Notes under the pieces: model-generated
Databases searched by the model: none
What the model was told of the DNA's origin: nothing
Seen by the model: the letters and a program-made list of their open reading frames with translations, nothing else
Shown here: piece after piece, positions 14,348 to 23,596 of the stretch
How positions within the stretch are numbered: the stretch's first letter is position 1
Layout of the letters: the number at the start of each line of letters is the position of its first letter
Program-made: the position numbers and the translations under genes
NCBI GenBank assembly: GCA_028277985.1
Contig: JANQFG010000092.1
Span: 1-38,114, forward strand
DNA length: 38,114 bases
Origin: a bacterium
Lineage (GTDB): Bacteria > Desulfobacterota > DSWW01
Reading direction: 5' to 3'

Positions 14348-14725
14348 TCAGCCGTATCCATAACGGTCCAGGACGTCCTCATCGATCCCGAAATGGTGGG
14401 CAATTTCGTGAACGACCGTGATCTCAATCTCCTCGGTCAGCTCCTCGACGGTTTCACAGTACTCTTCCAGAGGCCTTTTGTAGATCACGATCACATCCGG
14501 CTCGACGGCGGCATCGAACACGCTCTTTTCCCCGGCGGGCACACCGAAATACGCGCCGAACAGGGTATCTCCCTCAGGCACCTCCAGATCCTCCAACACC
14601 TCGGCGGAAGGCTCCTCCTCAACCAGGATGGTCACCTCGCGAATGTGCTGGACGAATTCCTCCGGAATACGGGCCAGGGCTTGCTCGACGGCCTGATTGA
14701 ATGCTTTCGAGGACAGTCGGGGCAT
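14348..14725 (-). CDS. Minimal zincin metallopeptidase-family protein
   Basis: A 125-residue cytoplasmic protein of the small zincin family found in many bacteria. The zinc motif HEIAHHFGIDE has H106, E107 and H110, with the third ligand probably H111 or a downstream acidic residue. The preceding strand VIVIYKRPLEEYC is also typical. Its physiological substrate is unknown. It is the last gene of a likely four-gene operon behind sdhA, sdhB and a flavodoxin, 39 bases after the latter. A TTTTCTC/GAGAAAA hairpin near 14263-14286 may mark the end of the transcript. Confidence 0.83.
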   Translation of the reverse strand: MPRLSSKAFNQAVEQALARIPEEFVQHIREVTILVEEEPSAEVLEDLEVPEGDTLFGAYFGVPAGEKSVFDAAVEPDVIVIYKRPLEEYCETVEELTEEIEITVVHEIAHHFGIDEDVLDRYGYG

Positions 14726-14764
14726 GGGATCTGCTGCTCTTTGCGCGAGAACAGGGGCAGAGGC

Positions 14765-15205
14765 TCAGAGCCTCTCGGCCAGCGTCTTGCCGAAATCCTG
14801 ACAGGCCTGGTCCCCCTTGCCGGAGTCCAAGATCTGCTCTTTGACGTTGAAGGGATTCGTTTCCACCATATTCATCCCGAACACGTGCTCCATCGTGTCG
14901 TAGATCATCTTGGCGCCGCTTCCGATGTGGGTGTAGGAGCCGAAAGCCCCACCGATCCTCCGTAGGAGATCCGCCTGGCTGGCAAGGAAGAGGAACTTCT
15001 TCATTGCATCCGTGGCGTCTTTGAAATAAGTGGGACAGCCGAAGATATACCCCTCGTATCCCTCCAGGTCACCATAGCTCTTGAACTCCGTGACCTTGCG
15101 GAGAAGTGCCTCGTTACCCGTGGACCGAACCCCGTCGGCGATCCGTTCGGCCATCCGCTGGGTTCTGCCTGTCCTGCTGTCGTACACGATGAGTATTGTC
15201 TTCAT
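14765..15205 (-). CDS. Flavodoxin domain protein
   Basis: A 146-residue single-domain flavodoxin. The N-terminal ILIVYDSRTGRTQRMAERIADG is the phosphate-binding loop and first helix (T/S-x-T-G-x-T pattern), and the GCPTYFKDATDAMKKFL segment is the 50s loop contacting the FMN ring. It would be a low-potential electron carrier or an NAD(P)H:quinone reductase-like protein. It lies 20 bases after sdhB, suggesting co-expression with the dehydrogenase. Confidence 0.88.
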   Translation of the reverse strand: MKTILIVYDSRTGRTQRMAERIADGVRSTGNEALLRKVTEFKSYGDLEGYEGYIFGCPTYFKDATDAMKKFLFLASQADLLRRIGGAFGSYTHIGSGAKMIYDTMEHVFGMNMVETNPFNVKEQILDSGKGDQACQDFGKTLAERL

Positions 15206-15225
15206 GTTTCATCCCTCTTCACGGT

Positions 15226-15945
15226 CTATTCATCCTGTTGCCGGGAGTCCTTGATTCTGCGCTTCGTGTGATTGATGTGCTTCGTGATTTTGATGCCCCG
15301 GGGACACGCGCGGGTACATTCGAAGTGGTTCTCGCAAGCCCACACGCCGTTAGGATCATCCAGCACCGGAAGCCGGTCATCGAACCCGGTGTCCCTGGAG
15401 TCTTCCAGAAACCGGAACGCGTTGGCCAGGGCCGCGGGCCCAAGAAAATCCCCATTGTCGTCCAGGATCGGACAGGCGGAGTAGCAGGCGGCGCAAAGAA
15501 TGCAGTTCGTTGCATCGTCGAAGGACGCACGCTCTGTCTGGGACTGGACCCTCTCCTTCTCCTCGACCGGCTCTTCATTGATAAGGAAGGGCTTTACGGC
15601 GCGGTACTTCTCGAAGAATCGGGACTGATCGACGACCAGATCCTTGACGACCGGGAAGTGCCTGAGCGGTTCCACTCGAACCGTCGCGCCCTCTTCTTCG
15701 GCGACGTCGCGGACAAGGGTCTTGCACGCCAGTCGGTCCTTCCCGTTGATGCGCATCGCATCGGAGCCGCACACACCGTGGGCGCAGCTCTTGCGGAAGG
15801 CCAGGCTCCCGTCCTGGAACTGTTTGACCTGCATCAGAACGTCCAGGAGCCGGTCCGTGGGTTCCGCCTCGACCTCGTAGCTCCGCACGGTTGATTCCAC
15901 GCCTTCTTCGGGGTTGGAGCGCTGGACTTCGAGCGTGATCTTCAT
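15226..15945 (-). CDS. sdhB: Succinate dehydrogenase/fumarate reductase iron-sulfur subunit
   Basis: A 239-residue SdhB/FrdB that passes electrons from the flavoprotein to quinone through three clusters. Ligands for [2Fe-2S] are Cys54, Cys59, Asp62 and Cys74 (CAHGVCGSD...LAC, with Asp as third ligand as in E. coli SdhB). Cys148/151/154 (CILCAAC) with a later cysteine bind [4Fe-4S], and Cys158, Cys204, Cys210 and Cys214 supply the remaining ligands including [3Fe-4S]. ATG 15945 is chosen because GAGGAG precedes it, 14 bases after the end of sdhA; an upstream start at 15987 would overlap sdhA. Confidence 0.92.
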   Translation of the reverse strand: MKITLEVQRSNPEEGVESTVRSYEVEAEPTDRLLDVLMQVKQFQDGSLAFRKSCAHGVCGSDAMRINGKDRLACKTLVRDVAEEEGATVRVEPLRHFPVVKDLVVDQSRFFEKYRAVKPFLINEEPVEEKERVQSQTERASFDDATNCILCAACYSACPILDDNGDFLGPAALANAFRFLEDSRDTGFDDRLPVLDDPNGVWACENHFECTRACPRGIKITKHINHTKRRIKDSRQQDE

Positions 15946-15959
15946 CTTCTTCTCCTCGT

Positions 15960-17696
15960 TCAATACACCCTCGGCTTGGGTTCCCACCTCGAGGTGTCCA
16001 CCTCCTTGTAGTCGATCTTCACATCGTCACCTTCCAGCACGGCGAGCGTGTGCCGAAGCCAGTTCGCATCGTCCCGGTCCGGATAGTCCTCCCGCGCGTG
16101 AGCACCGCGGCTCTCTTTCCGATTCTCGGCGGAGGCCGCCGTGAGGAGCGAAAGGTCCAGGAGGTTGCCCAACTCGATCATCTCCAGCAGATCGGTGTTG
16201 AAGGTCCCGGTCGTGTCCTGGACGCGAACCTCGCGGTATTGTCCGCGCAGCTCCTGCATCTTCTCGACCGCCTTCTTCATATCCCCTTCGTTCCGGTAGA
16301 TCCCGACCTTCTCCATCATCTCCACCTGCATCTCTTCCCGGATCGTTCCCGCCTGGGGACCCTTCTTCCCGTCCATGAGCTCCCGAATCCTGGCCGCGGA
16401 GGGCTCCGCCGGGTCCTTGCCCATGCGGGGGGAGTCCGCTCCCTGGACGTACTCCGCGATGTGCTTGCCTCCTCTCCGGCCGAACACCACGAGATCGAGC
16501 AGGCTGTTGGTGCCCAGCCTGTTCGCCCCGTGTACCGAGACACAGGCGCACTCACCCACGGCATAGAGGCCCTCGTAGAGGCCGCCCTTTCCGTCGGCAA
16601 CGACCCGGCCGTCCAGGTCCGTGGGAATTCCGCCCATGGCGTAGTGGGCCGTCGGCTGCACCGGGATAGGCTGCTCGGCCGGATCCACACCGAGGTAGGT
16701 CTTGCAGAACTCGGTGATGTCCGGAAGCTTGGACATGATGATCTCTTTGCCAAGATGGCTCGCATCCAGATGCACGTAGTCGTCGATCTTCTTGTCTCCG
16801 CGCATTCCCCTGCCCGCTCGAATCTCGGTCAGGATCGCCCGGGCGACCATGTCCCTGGGCGCAAGGTCGAGCAGGGTGGGGGCGTAGGTCTCCATGAAGC
16901 GCTTTCCCTCGCGATTGAAGAGCTGCCCGCCCTCCCCGCGTACCGCCTCGGAGATGAGGATGCCCAGGCCCCGGATGCCGGTGGGGTGGAACTGATAGAA
17001 CTCCATATCCTCCATGGGGACGCCCCGCCGGGCCAGGACTGCAGGCCCGTCGCCGGTGTTGGCGTAAGCATTCGACGTGATCTTGAAGATTCGGCCGAAC
17101 CCGCCCGTGGCAAAGAGCACTGCCTTCGCCTTGAACACGTGCAATTCGCTGGTCGCCAGGTTGACGGCAACCACCCCACCGCATCGATTGCCCTCGAGGA
17201 TCACGTCTACGATCTGGTATTCGTCGAAAAACGAGACCTCGTTCTTGATGCACTGCTGATAGAGGGTTTGTAGGATCATGTGGCCCGTTCTGTCCGCCGC
17301 GTAACAGGCCCGCCGGACCGCCGCCTCTCCGAAGTTCCGGGTGTGGCCGCCGAAGCGACGCTGGTCGATCCGCCCCTCGGGGGTTCGGTTGAAGGGCAGG
17401 CCCCAGTTCTCCAGCTCATAGACCGCCTGGACCGCATCTTCGGCCAGGAGCAGGGCGGCCCCCTGGTCCACGAGGTAGTCTCCCCCCTTGACCGTGTCAA
17501 AGGCGTGCCACTCCGGCTTGTCCTCCTCCACGTTGCCCAGAGCCGCGCTGATCCCACCCTGGGCAGCCCCGGTGTGGCTCCGAATGGGATAGAGCTTGGA
17601 GATGACGGCTGTCCGGGCCTTCTTGCTCGCCTCCAGGGCTGAGAACAACCCGGAGCCTCCCGCGCCCACGATCACGGCATCGAATTCGTGTACCAC
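15960..17696 (-). CDS. sdhA: Succinate dehydrogenase/fumarate reductase flavoprotein subunit
   Basis: A 578-residue SdhA/FrdA that interconverts succinate and fumarate with covalent FAD. Visible features are the dinucleotide-binding GAGGSGL near the start, [10 protein letters not shown] with the flavin-linking histidine, [10 protein letters not shown], the [21 protein letters not shown] active-site region, and HYAMGGI. The start is set at GTG 17696 because AGGAGG lies six bases upstream and the product then begins [10 protein letters not shown]; the longer TTG at 17735 has no such site. sdhB follows directly. No sdhC or sdhD membrane anchor is found in the window. Confidence 0.92.
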   Translation of the reverse strand: MVHEFDAVIVGAGGSGLFSALEASKKARTAVISKLYPIRSHTGAAQGGISAALGNVEEDKPEWHAFDTVKGGDYLVDQGAALLLAEDAVQAVYELENWGLPFNRTPEGRIDQRRFGGHTRNFGEAAVRRACYAADRTGHMILQTLYQQCIKNEVSFFDEYQIVDVILEGNRCGGVVAVNLATSELHVFKAKAVLFATGGFGRIFKITSNAYANTGDGPAVLARRGVPMEDMEFYQFHPTGIRGLGILISEAVRGEGGQLFNREGKRFMETYAPTLLDLAPRDMVARAILTEIRAGRGMRGDKKIDDYVHLDASHLGKEIIMSKLPDITEFCKTYLGVDPAEQPIPVQPTAHYAMGGIPTDLDGRVVADGKGGLYEGLYAVGECACVSVHGANRLGTNSLLDLVVFGRRGGKHIAEYVQGADSPRMGKDPAEPSAARIRELMDGKKGPQAGTIREEMQVEMMEKVGIYRNEGDMKKAVEKMQELRGQYREVRVQDTTGTFNTDLLEMIELGNLLDLSLLTAASAENRKESRGAHAREDYPDRDDANWLRHTLAVLEGDDVKIDYKEVDTSRWEPKPRVY

Positions 17697-17905
17697 GTCA
17701 ACCCTCCTGGTCGTGAAGTCGGTTTTGTTCGGCAACTCGCGTTCTATGACCTACATACCATTCCTCTAGGCATTTGATTTCCCTTTCGACGATTCCGTTT
17801 CATTTTCCCCTGGGGGCCGATTCCCGGCCGCTCAAGGATCCCGGCGTCTGGCTCGATGGGCACGGATCGTGTATTCTTAAGAAAAGCCGAATCCGGAGTA
17901 GATCC

Positions 17906-19312
17906 ATGTCACCAAGAAGATGCCTCACACTCCTGGGGCTGTTCGCAATCGTCTGCCTTGGCTGCCGCCCGGACGAGGGGCCCCGCCCTTCGCGAGGACG
18001 TCTCTTCGAGGTGGCCGAAGTCGTCGGGACCGTCACGGATTCGTCGGCCGAGGTATTCCTACAGACCGACGCGGACATGACCCCCGGCTTCTCCTTCAAG
18101 ATGGGCTACGACACCTTCCCACACCCTCAGGACCGCAGCTATCCACTGGAGACCCCTGTACAATCCGGCAAGGGGCCGGGCCAAAAGATCGTCTTCTCCA
18201 TCCCGGACGGGTTGAATCCGGATATGCAATACTTCTACAGGGTCGCCTACAGGCGGTCATCAGGGGACGCGTGGGTCTGGAGGCCCGAAGGGAGCTTTCA
18301 CACGCAGCGGGACCCAGGATCGCCCTTCCGGTTTTGTGTGATCGCCGACTTCCACGATTCCACCCCCCCTGCGGATCCCTGGGTCGTCCGCATTGCAGAG
18401 AACGTGGCCGCGGATCAGCCGGACTTCGTGGTCTCCCTCGGAGACATGATTCCGGTCAGCAACCAGGGCTCGGGCGATCCTCCTAACTGCGGCCTGACCT
18501 ACCTCGCCTATGTCGGCTTCGGCGATCAGGCGGCCTCCTGGGCTTACTCGCACGTCCTTTCCAAGATCTTCAATACCTTTAGCCATTCCTCCATGCTCGT
18601 CTGGGTCAACGGCAACCACGAGGGCCTGGCCGGCTATCTGACCCGCTGCGCGGAATACGGTTGGACCCTGAATGAGCGGAAGAAATACCTTCCTCTGCTG
18701 AACCATGCCGAGCCGAACGGGTTCTTCGGGGATCTCGTGTGGGGCGATGTCCACATCATCTGGCTCGATCCGCTGGCCTTTGCGACCTATGATCCCTACA
18801 TGTTGAACCGTCCCGAGGGCTACATCCTGGGCGAGGTTCAGCGGGCATGGCTCGAGGAGACGCTCGCAGGGTCCTCATCGAGGTGGAAACTCATCTTCGC
18901 TCATACGCTGTTTGGCGGAGGGGGCCCAAACTTCGACTGTTTACCCGGCAGGGCCTATGCCCGCGGAAACGCCAACTATGTCGATGTTCCGGGAACAGAC
19001 CAGATCCACATCCAGTCCCTGATGGAGGAGTACGGGGTGAATGCCTACTTCTACGGACACGACCACATGTACTCCGTGTCCGAGTACGGCAAAAGCGGGG
19101 TAAGGTACGTTCTGGTAGGGTCCGGTGTTGAGAGCGAATGGACCGAGTGCCTGGAAGACCGCTACGCCCCCTGGGAGGTCATCCTGGAAGAGCGCGGACA
19201 CCTGCGCGTGGATGTGAACACCGATTCGCTGGTCATCCACTACATCAGAGCCGGGTTCAACGAGACGAACGGCCAGATCCTGGCCACACACGAAATCGTC
19301 CCCGTCCCTTGA
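17906..19312 (+). CDS. Lipoprotein calcineurin-like metallophosphoesterase (paralog 1)
   Basis: A 468-residue lipoprotein with lipobox LGC (Cys20), then an N-terminal beta-sandwich-like domain (about residues 35-135, with VFLQ and QYFYRVAYR, as in PhoD and purple acid phosphatases) and a metallophosphoesterase domain. Metal-site motifs are ADFH (D148, H150), SLGDM, VNGNHEG, FAHT and YGHDHMYS. It likely hydrolyses phosphoesters at the periplasmic face. GGAG precedes ATG 17906. It is a close paralog of the gene at 21121, nearly equal in length. The 209 bases upstream form a divergent promoter region shared with sdhA. Confidence 0.85.
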   Translation: MSPRRCLTLLGLFAIVCLGCRPDEGPRPSRGRLFEVAEVVGTVTDSSAEVFLQTDADMTPGFSFKMGYDTFPHPQDRSYPLETPVQSGKGPGQKIVFSIPDGLNPDMQYFYRVAYRRSSGDAWVWRPEGSFHTQRDPGSPFRFCVIADFHDSTPPADPWVVRIAENVAADQPDFVVSLGDMIPVSNQGSGDPPNCGLTYLAYVGFGDQAASWAYSHVLSKIFNTFSHSSMLVWVNGNHEGLAGYLTRCAEYGWTLNERKKYLPLLNHAEPNGFFGDLVWGDVHIIWLDPLAFATYDPYMLNRPEGYILGEVQRAWLEETLAGSSSRWKLIFAHTLFGGGGPNFDCLPGRAYARGNANYVDVPGTDQIHIQSLMEEYGVNAYFYGHDHMYSVSEYGKSGVRYVLVGSGVESEWTECLEDRYAPWEVILEERGHLRVDVNTDSLVIHYIRAGFNETNGQILATHEIVPVP

Positions 19313-19335
19313 GCCGATCATGACCGAAAAAGAAG

Positions 19336-19366
19336 CAGGGCCATATCCTCCATGGATATGGCCCTG
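19336..19366. terminator. Bidirectional terminator hairpin
   Basis: CAGGGCCATATCC (19336-19348) pairs perfectly with GGATATGGCCCTG (19354-19366) around a five-base loop. On the minus strand the stem is followed by a T-rich CTTCTTTTT, making it an intrinsic terminator for the repeat-protein gene at 19396. It lies between two convergent genes. Confidence 0.85.
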
Positions 19367-19395
19367 TCACGTTCTGCAGCTTGGCTTCTAGAGGT

Positions 19396-20601
19396 CTACT
19401 TCTTCCTCCGCCCGAGTCTCCATAGGATCACTGCACCGATCGGAAAGACAAGGTACGCGAGGTGCTTTGTCAGGTCGGAGATCCCGTACAGCGGGTTCGG
19501 AGGGCTGACGGAGGGTACGGTACTTCCAGCGCACATCGGGGGCTGCGGGATCACATTGATGATGGTCCAGGGGCCATTGTCCTGGACATCCAGCAGGTTG
19601 CAGAAATTGTCGCAGTCCGTTCCGGTCCTTCCCGACCACACCCACCAGTAGAGGGTTGAGCCGTCCCCCGGAAGGGTGTTCAGCGTCTTGCTCGTGACAT
19701 CGCCCTCGCCTCCGACGTCATAGTAGACCTCATGCGGCCCGCCTGCACTGAAAATGCTGTCGGTCTTGACGAGAAGCCAGTAATTGTTCGCCCCTTCAAC
19801 AGCCTCCCATTGGAATGTCGCGGTCGGGCCGGCAACCCAGGCAACGTCGGCAGGTGACAACCGGGCGGGTACGTCGATAGCACCGTAACTGGTGAGGCTC
19901 CCCGGGCCGTTGTTCGCGACTTGAACCAGGTCGCAGAAATTCCCTTCGTCATCGCCGGACCAGACCCACCAGTAGAGGGTGGTCCCGTCAACGGGAAGGC
20001 CGTCTACCGTCTTGCTCGTGACGTCGCCTTCGCCTGCAATATCGTAGTAGAGCGTGTTGGGTGAATTCACGCTCATGATGCTGTCGGTCTTCACCAGGAG
20101 CCAGTAATTGGTTGCGCAGTCGGCAGCATCCCACTCGAAGGTGATAGACGGCGCATCACAGACCGCCGCGCCCTCCGCGGGGGAGACACGGTTCGGGATT
20201 TCGATCGGTACATTCTCGAAGGTGGCATAGGTCCCAAAATCAAAGTCATCGGAGAACACCCACCAGTAGATCGTGTCATAGTGCGCCCAAGGATCACCCC
20301 CGCCGAAACTGTCGAAGCCCGTTACCGTCTTGCTCGTGACAAGCCCCTCGCCCGACAGGCCCGAATAGTACAAGACGACGGGTCCGCCGGTGCTGAAGAT
20401 GTCATTGCCTCTCACCAGGAGCCAGTAATTGGCTGCCCCCACCTTAGCCTCCCATTCAAAGGTCACCGAGTCGCCGTCAACACAGGCGCCTTCCTCGGGA
20501 AACACCTTGACCACCGGTGCCGCCATCGCCGGCCCTGTGAATGCAGAAAACGAAAGCACCGCGGCCCACATCACGACCGAATATACAGAAAACCTTTTCA
20601 T
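19396..20601 (-). CDS. Secreted three-repeat protein with C-terminal membrane anchor
   Basis: A 401-residue protein with a signal peptide (residues about 1-28, ending AMAAP). Three tandem domains of about 115 residues follow, each opening with a P-E/A-(E/D)-G pattern and containing TFEWEA...NYWLLV-KTDSI, STGG-VLYY, GEGDVTSKT and LYWWVWSG; the aromatic-rich strands suggest fibronectin-III-like folds. The C-terminus is HLAYLVFPIGAVILWRLGRRKK, a hydrophobic helix plus basic tail. GGAGGAGGGG lies before ATG 20601. It sits between two phosphoesterase paralogs and is convergent with the first; a surface role is likely and the ligand unknown. Confidence 0.78.
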   Translation of the reverse strand: MKRFSVYSVVMWAAVLSFSAFTGPAMAAPVVKVFPEEGACVDGDSVTFEWEAKVGAANYWLLVRGNDIFSTGGPVVLYYSGLSGEGLVTSKTVTGFDSFGGGDPWAHYDTIYWWVFSDDFDFGTYATFENVPIEIPNRVSPAEGAAVCDAPSITFEWDAADCATNYWLLVKTDSIMSVNSPNTLYYDIAGEGDVTSKTVDGLPVDGTTLYWWVWSGDDEGNFCDLVQVANNGPGSLTSYGAIDVPARLSPADVAWVAGPTATFQWEAVEGANNYWLLVKTDSIFSAGGPHEVYYDVGGEGDVTSKTLNTLPGDGSTLYWWVWSGRTGTDCDNFCNLLDVQDNGPWTIINVIPQPPMCAGSTVPSVSPPNPLYGISDLTKHLAYLVFPIGAVILWRLGRRKK

Positions 20602-20708
20602 GTCCCCTCCTCCAGTTGCTGATTGTTTGCACCTTTGAACACACGTACCATCCATCTGATATCTGAACCACTATCAGGAAACAGGGCCCTGCTAGGGAGT
20701 GTTTAGTC

Positions 20709-20737
20709 AAATAAAACAGAATCGCGAGCCATGTCAA
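20709..20737 (-). promoter_or_regulatory. Candidate promoter of the three-repeat protein gene
   Basis: On the minus strand TTGACA (20737-20732) is followed after 17 bases by TTATTT (20714-20709). The 519 bases from 20602 to 21120 contain no gene I can support; they hold this promoter, an AT-rich stretch near 20740-20790 and the leader of the next gene. Confidence 0.55.
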
Positions 20738-21015
20738 GGAAATTTTGCCAAATATTCTTGTGTTATAAAAATTTGCATAACGTTTGGCTCGTCTCCATAA
20801 CCGGTCCTTGTCCGGCCCATTTTTCCCGCCTCGATTCGCCAACCCCGAATCGATCGGGACGGCCAAGCGTCTCGGCATACACAGGGTCCGTTTCGGTAAG
20901 AAGTCCGTGAAGAAGATACGCACAACGTTGTTGGCGAAATCGTTGAAGACGGCCCCTTTCGTCCATTCCGGCCGCGGTGCACTCTGGGATCCGTCACTAT
21001 TCTTCGAATAAAAGT

Positions 21016-21056
21016 TGTTCACCGAGCATAAAGTATGGTATAGAACAGTATGTTCT
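21016..21056 (+). promoter_or_regulatory. Candidate promoter and palindrome before phosphoesterase paralog 2
   Basis: TTGTTC (21016-21021) and TATAGA (21040-21045) are separated by 18 bases. GAACA (21044-21048) and TGTTC (21052-21056) form a palindrome over the likely transcription start, a possible operator. No local regulator gene is evident. Confidence 0.4.
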
Positions 21057-21120
21057 GAGGGAAGAATGCCCTCGGGACGGAGACCTGGTTGAGATGAATT
21101 CCAAAGAGCGAGGAAGACGG

Positions 21121-22530
21121 ATGGAACGCGGCGAGTGGCGGCGGGGCTTGTGGTTCTGTTTCTCCATTTCCCTTCTTACCTGTCTGCTTTCAGGCTGCCC
21201 CCCCTCGGAGGTGCCGGTCACCGTGGACGAGGTGGTGGGTATCGTCACCGACACCTCTGCGAAGGTTTTCCTGCAAACGGGCCCTTACGCGGCGGACGGG
21301 GCCTACTTCAAGATGGGCTACGACACATCGCCTCACGAGGCAGACCGGGACTACCCCCTCGAGACTCCGCCGGAACTCGCTGTCCGGAGCGGTGGCCGGC
21401 TGGTCCTTTCGATTCCTGGCGGGCTTACACCGGACACCCAGTACTATTACCGAATCGCTCGCAAGAATTCGCTCCAGAGCGACTGGATCTGGAGGGAAGA
21501 AGGAAGATTCCACACCCGCCGGGCCGCCGGCTCTCCGTTTAGGTTTTGCGTGCTCAGCGACCTTCATCTGGGCAGGCCGCCCTTCCCAGAGCCTAAGACC
21601 AAGATCGCTCAAAATGTGGCTTCGGACAATCCTGATTTTGTCGTGTCCCTGGGGGACATGCTGACTTTCTGCAATCAGGGCCATGGGATCCCGGTGGAGT
21701 GCAATTTTGCCTACCTTCAGTATATTCTCGGCGGCCAACAGGCGACATTTGCGGCCTATGAGGATGCGATCTCGCAGGTGCTGAACGAGTTCACCCATTC
21801 TTCGATGCTCCTGTGGGTGAACGGCAACCACGAAGGGCTGGCTGGCTACTTGACCCCGTGCCTGGAGAGGGCATGGATCCTGAATTCCCGGAACAGGTAC
21901 CTTCCCCTCTTGAATCACGCCGATCCTTTCGGCTTCTATGGGGATCTCGTCTGGGGAGACGTCCACATCATCTGGCTGGATCCCCTCGCCTTTTCGACCT
22001 ATGACCCGTATCAGGCGAACCAGCCGCAGGGCTACGCGCTGGGAACGGCACAAGCGGCCTGGCTGGAAGACACCCTTGCCGAGTCCACCTCGAGATGGAA
22101 GCTCATCTTCTCGCACACCCTGTTCGGCGGGGCAGGCCCGGACTTTCCTTGTGCACCGGCAGGCAGCTATGCCCGCGGGAATGTCAATTTCGTGGATACG
22201 CCCGGTACGGACCAGAACTACATACAGTATTTGATGGAGTCTTACGGCGTAAACGCCTTCTTCTACGGACACGACCACATGTACTCCGTGTCCGAATACC
22301 CTGGCAGCAGCGTGAAATATGTTCTGGTCGGCAGCGGGTCCGTGAGCGGCTGGACGAGCTGTCTGGTGCCGTACTACCAGCCTTGGGCCGTGATCAACGA
22401 CCAGATCGGGCATTTGCGCGTGGACGTGAATGAGGATTCGCTGGTCGTCCACTACGTGAAGGCGGCGCTGGACGGAACGAACGGCACCATCCTGGCCACA
22501 CACGAAATCGTGCCGCCCCCTCCCCCCTGA
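21121..22530 (+). CDS. Lipoprotein calcineurin-like metallophosphoesterase (paralog 2)
   Basis: A 469-residue lipoprotein with lipobox SGC (Cys26) and the same two-domain plan as the gene at 17906: a beta-sandwich-like N-terminal domain, then LSDLH, SLGDM, VNGNHEG, FSHT and YGHDHMYS. Long stretches such as GDLVWGDVHIIWLDPLAF are shared exactly, so the pair arose by duplication. ATG 21121 is preferred because GAGGAA lies just upstream and the signal peptide starts directly; ATG 21094 is possible. The product ends in a proline run. It converges with the crotonase gene. Confidence 0.85.
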   Translation: MERGEWRRGLWFCFSISLLTCLLSGCPPSEVPVTVDEVVGIVTDTSAKVFLQTGPYAADGAYFKMGYDTSPHEADRDYPLETPPELAVRSGGRLVLSIPGGLTPDTQYYYRIARKNSLQSDWIWREEGRFHTRRAAGSPFRFCVLSDLHLGRPPFPEPKTKIAQNVASDNPDFVVSLGDMLTFCNQGHGIPVECNFAYLQYILGGQQATFAAYEDAISQVLNEFTHSSMLLWVNGNHEGLAGYLTPCLERAWILNSRNRYLPLLNHADPFGFYGDLVWGDVHIIWLDPLAFSTYDPYQANQPQGYALGTAQAAWLEDTLAESTSRWKLIFSHTLFGGAGPDFPCAPAGSYARGNVNFVDTPGTDQNYIQYLMESYGVNAFFYGHDHMYSVSEYPGSSVKYVLVGSGSVSGWTSCLVPYYQPWAVINDQIGHLRVDVNEDSLVVHYVKAALDGTNGTILATHEIVPPPPP

Positions 22531-22594
22531 GCACCATCGTCCAATACTCTTGGTCGGAACATGCGGCGAACCAGGCCATCCCCGGTACAGCCCT

Positions 22595-23395
22595 CTACGA
22601 GTAGGTGGGCTTCTTCTTCTCGAAGAAGGACAGGACGGCCTGCACGAAATCCGGCTGGGTCAGGAGTCGGGCCTGTCTGCGGCTCTCCATTTCCAGGGCC
22701 TCCTCCGAGTCCTTCAGATAGGCGTCATAGATGGTCTTCTTGGCAACGCCCATGGATTTGACCGGGCCGTCCGCCAGCTTGCGCGCCCACTCGAGGGTCT
22801 TCTCCTCCAGATCTTCAGGTGGGTAGACCCGGTTAACCATGTTCAGCCGAAGGGCCTCTTCAGCAGGGACAGGCTCTCCCGTCAAGGCCATTTCCATGGC
22901 CTTCTTCAGGCCCACGAGCTTCGGGAGGATGTAGGTGGAACCACCGTCCGGTATCAGGGCGATGTTGATGAAGACCTCGATGAACCTGGCTCGTGTCGAG
23001 GCCAGGGTGATGTCCGCGTTGAGGGCGAGGCTGCATCCGAACCCGGCGGCGTCACCATCGACGGCGGCAATGACCGGCCGGGGGATCCGGTACACCGCAG
23101 TGGACAACCGGTGGTAGGTGGTGGTGATCAGGTCGTCCATGAACTGCTCCGGCGGCGGGCCGGATTGCCCCAGGTTTTCCAGTCCTCGCTGCGCAAGGTC
23201 AGCCCCTGCACAGAAGGCACCTCCCGCTCCGGTCATTACCACGACCCTTGTGCCGTCGTCCCCGCTCTTCTCGATCTCCTCGGCCATCCGCAGGGCGTTG
23301 GCCGCGCTCAAGGCGTTTCGTTTTTCCGGCATGTTGATCGTAAGGGTCTTGATCCCGTCCTCAACAGAAACAAGTATCTCGTCGTTTTCGCTCAT
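22595..23395 (-). CDS. Enoyl-CoA hydratase/isomerase family (crotonase) protein
   Basis: A 266-residue crotonase-fold protein acting on an acyl-CoA. The oxyanion-hole segments are GAFCAGADL and the GDAAGFGCSLAL helix start; FINIALIPDGGSTYILPKLVG is the active-site helix region, and the C-terminal FFEKKKP tail is typical. The LIPDGGS pattern is closer to PaaG-like isomerases/hydratases than to classical short-chain hydratases, but the substrate is not certain. No other beta-oxidation genes are adjacent. Confidence 0.87.
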   Translation of the reverse strand: MSENDEILVSVEDGIKTLTINMPEKRNALSAANALRMAEEIEKSGDDGTRVVVMTGAGGAFCAGADLAQRGLENLGQSGPPPEQFMDDLITTTYHRLSTAVYRIPRPVIAAVDGDAAGFGCSLALNADITLASTRARFIEVFINIALIPDGGSTYILPKLVGLKKAMEMALTGEPVPAEEALRLNMVNRVYPPEDLEEKTLEWARKLADGPVKSMGVAKKTIYDAYLKDSEEALEMESRRQARLLTQPDFVQAVLSFFEKKKPTYS

Positions 23396-23596
23396 CTTCC
23401 GGTTCTCCCTTGGCCCCAGGTGCGTCCATGATGTGTGTAGTTCTTGTAACCTTTTGAAAGGCCCGAATCAAACCAACGGTTGCCCTATCGTTGCCTTTTT
23501 GGCCGGCAGGCCGTACAAAGGGCTCGAGGTGGATCAGCGCATCCGTTCATAGACCGCTCGTCGCCCGACACCCGCAAGGACGACTGGGAGAATCCG

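Noticed and set aside
16050..17273. Long plus-strand ORF (407 codons) across sdhA
   Set aside because: High-GC codon bias opens the opposite frame; sdhA motifs on the minus strand leave no doubt about the true gene.
21044..21056. LexA (SOS) box from GAACAGTATGTTC
   Set aside because: The spacing between GAAC and GTTC is five, not four as in the known Gram-positive type, and no SOS gene is nearby; kept only as an unnamed palindrome.
21190..22503. Long minus-strand ORF (437 codons) opposite phosphoesterase paralog 2
   Set aside because: Antisense shadow of a conserved lipoprotein phosphoesterase with a signal peptide and metal motifs.
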